Shown piece after piece: positions 7,771 to 7,893 of a DNA stretch of 7,893 nt (positions are counted from its first letter, which is position 1; every line of letters starts with the position of its first letter). Source of the stretch: Bacteroidales bacterium (GTDB taxonomy: Bacteria; Bacteroidota; Bacteroidia; Bacteroidales; UBA932); contig JAFROA010000018.1 in assembly GCA_017429885.1 (NCBI GenBank), positions 1 through 7,893 on the forward strand, given 5' to 3'. The position numbers were made by a program, and so were the translations under genes. The notes under the pieces are model-generated. The model did no database searches. It was not told the origin of the DNA and saw only the letters and a program-made list of their open reading frames with translations.

Positions 7771-7778
7771 TAAATTTA
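7771..7778 (-). promoter_or_regulatory. Possible Bacteroidota-type -7 promoter element upstream of the MBL-fold gene
   Basis: The minus strand has TAAATTTA here, one base short of the Bacteroidota sigma-ABfr -7 consensus TAnnTTTG, placed about 33 bp before the MBL start codon. No good -33 TTTG is present at the usual distance; only a T-rich stretch (T7 at 7799-7793) lies upstream. The AT-rich 73-bp gap is the only place in the window where a promoter for the five-gene run would fit. This is a weak call. Confidence 0.22.
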
Positions 7779-7811
7779 GCGATACTTTTCGTAAAAAAAG
7801 AACCTCACCTA

Positions 7812-7893
7812 TCATTTCACGAATACACGGCCTCCGGGGAGAGCTTTCTCATCAGCGTTTCTTCCGAGCCAGACCTCGAACCAACCTTCCTCA
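7812..7893 (-). CDS. C-terminal end of an upstream gene, possibly a GH3-type Fn3-like domain
   Basis: Only the last 27 codons are visible, with a TGA stop at 7814-7812. The frame reads EEGWFEVWLGRNADEKALP followed by GGRVFVK. The pattern G-x-F-x-V-x-x-G followed by a short final beta-strand resembles the end of the fibronectin III-like domain that closes GH3 enzymes; the GH3 protein in this window ends in a comparable way (EVMVGASSADIRL). If correct, a second GH3 enzyme lies just upstream on the same strand. Other beta-sandwich C-termini could look similar, so the coding call is firm but the family is tentative. The 73-bp gap to the next gene leaves open whether it shares the transcript. Confidence 0.55.
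   Translation of the reverse strand, partial: EEGWFEVWLGRNADEKALPGGRVFVK

Noticed and set aside
7793..7799. T7 run on the minus strand just after the right-edge gene's stop, considered as an intrinsic terminator.
   Set aside because: No GC-rich inverted repeat precedes it; the bases before it (TAGGTGAGGTTC) do not form a stem.
1..7893. Search for tRNA, rRNA, CRISPR, insertion sequences, phage genes or a defence system.
   Set aside because: The window is almost entirely filled by six metabolic or export-type coding regions. No direct repeat arrays, transposase motifs or tRNA-like folds were seen.

Overview
The window looks like a Bacteroidota (Bacteroidales-type) genome. Every gene lies on the minus strand. 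The products are exported glycan-active enzymes, with PA14 domains inserted into a GH31 and a GH3 enzyme. One protein is an outer-membrane barrel of the DUF2490 type. Strong Shine-Dalgarno sites are scarce, and the base composition looks close to 50% GC by eye. I cannot name a genus from this sequence.

Reading in the direction of transcription (right to left): 7893-7812 is the last 27 codons of a gene whose C-terminus resembles the Fn3-like tail of GH3 enzymes. A 73-bp AT-rich gap (7739-7811) follows and may carry a promoter. Five tightly packed genes come next: a ComEC-like metallo-beta-lactamase-fold protein with a Tat/lipoprotein leader (7738-6845); a GH31 alpha-glycosidase lipoprotein with a PA14 insert (6838-4589); a GH3 beta-glycosidase with a PA14 insert (4592-2043); a divergent GH20-type hexosaminidase-like enzyme (2032-536); and a DUF2490 protein that starts at TTG and runs off the left edge (521-1). 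The gaps are 6 bp, a 4-bp ATGA overlap, 10 bp and 14 bp, so this is very probably one operon.

Together the genes suggest an exo-acting glycan-trimming set in the periplasm or at the cell surface. GH31 would remove alpha-linked terminal sugars, GH3 beta-linked glucose- or xylose-type sugars, and GH20 possibly beta-linked HexNAc-type sugars. The MBL-fold hydrolase and the DUF2490 barrel have no assigned role in this process. No SusC/SusD pair, regulator or transporter is visible, so the window may be part of a larger polysaccharide utilisation locus or a stand-alone enzyme operon. The real substrate cannot be read from the sequence.

The least ordinary parts are three. The ComEC-like MBL protein is exported and sits first in a glycosidase operon. 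The GH20 enzyme keeps its Asp-Glu catalytic pair but departs from several other family motifs. The DUF2490 gene has no ATG start. I found no RNA genes, mobile elements, CRISPR arrays or notable repeats, and no gene-free stretch longer than 73 bp.
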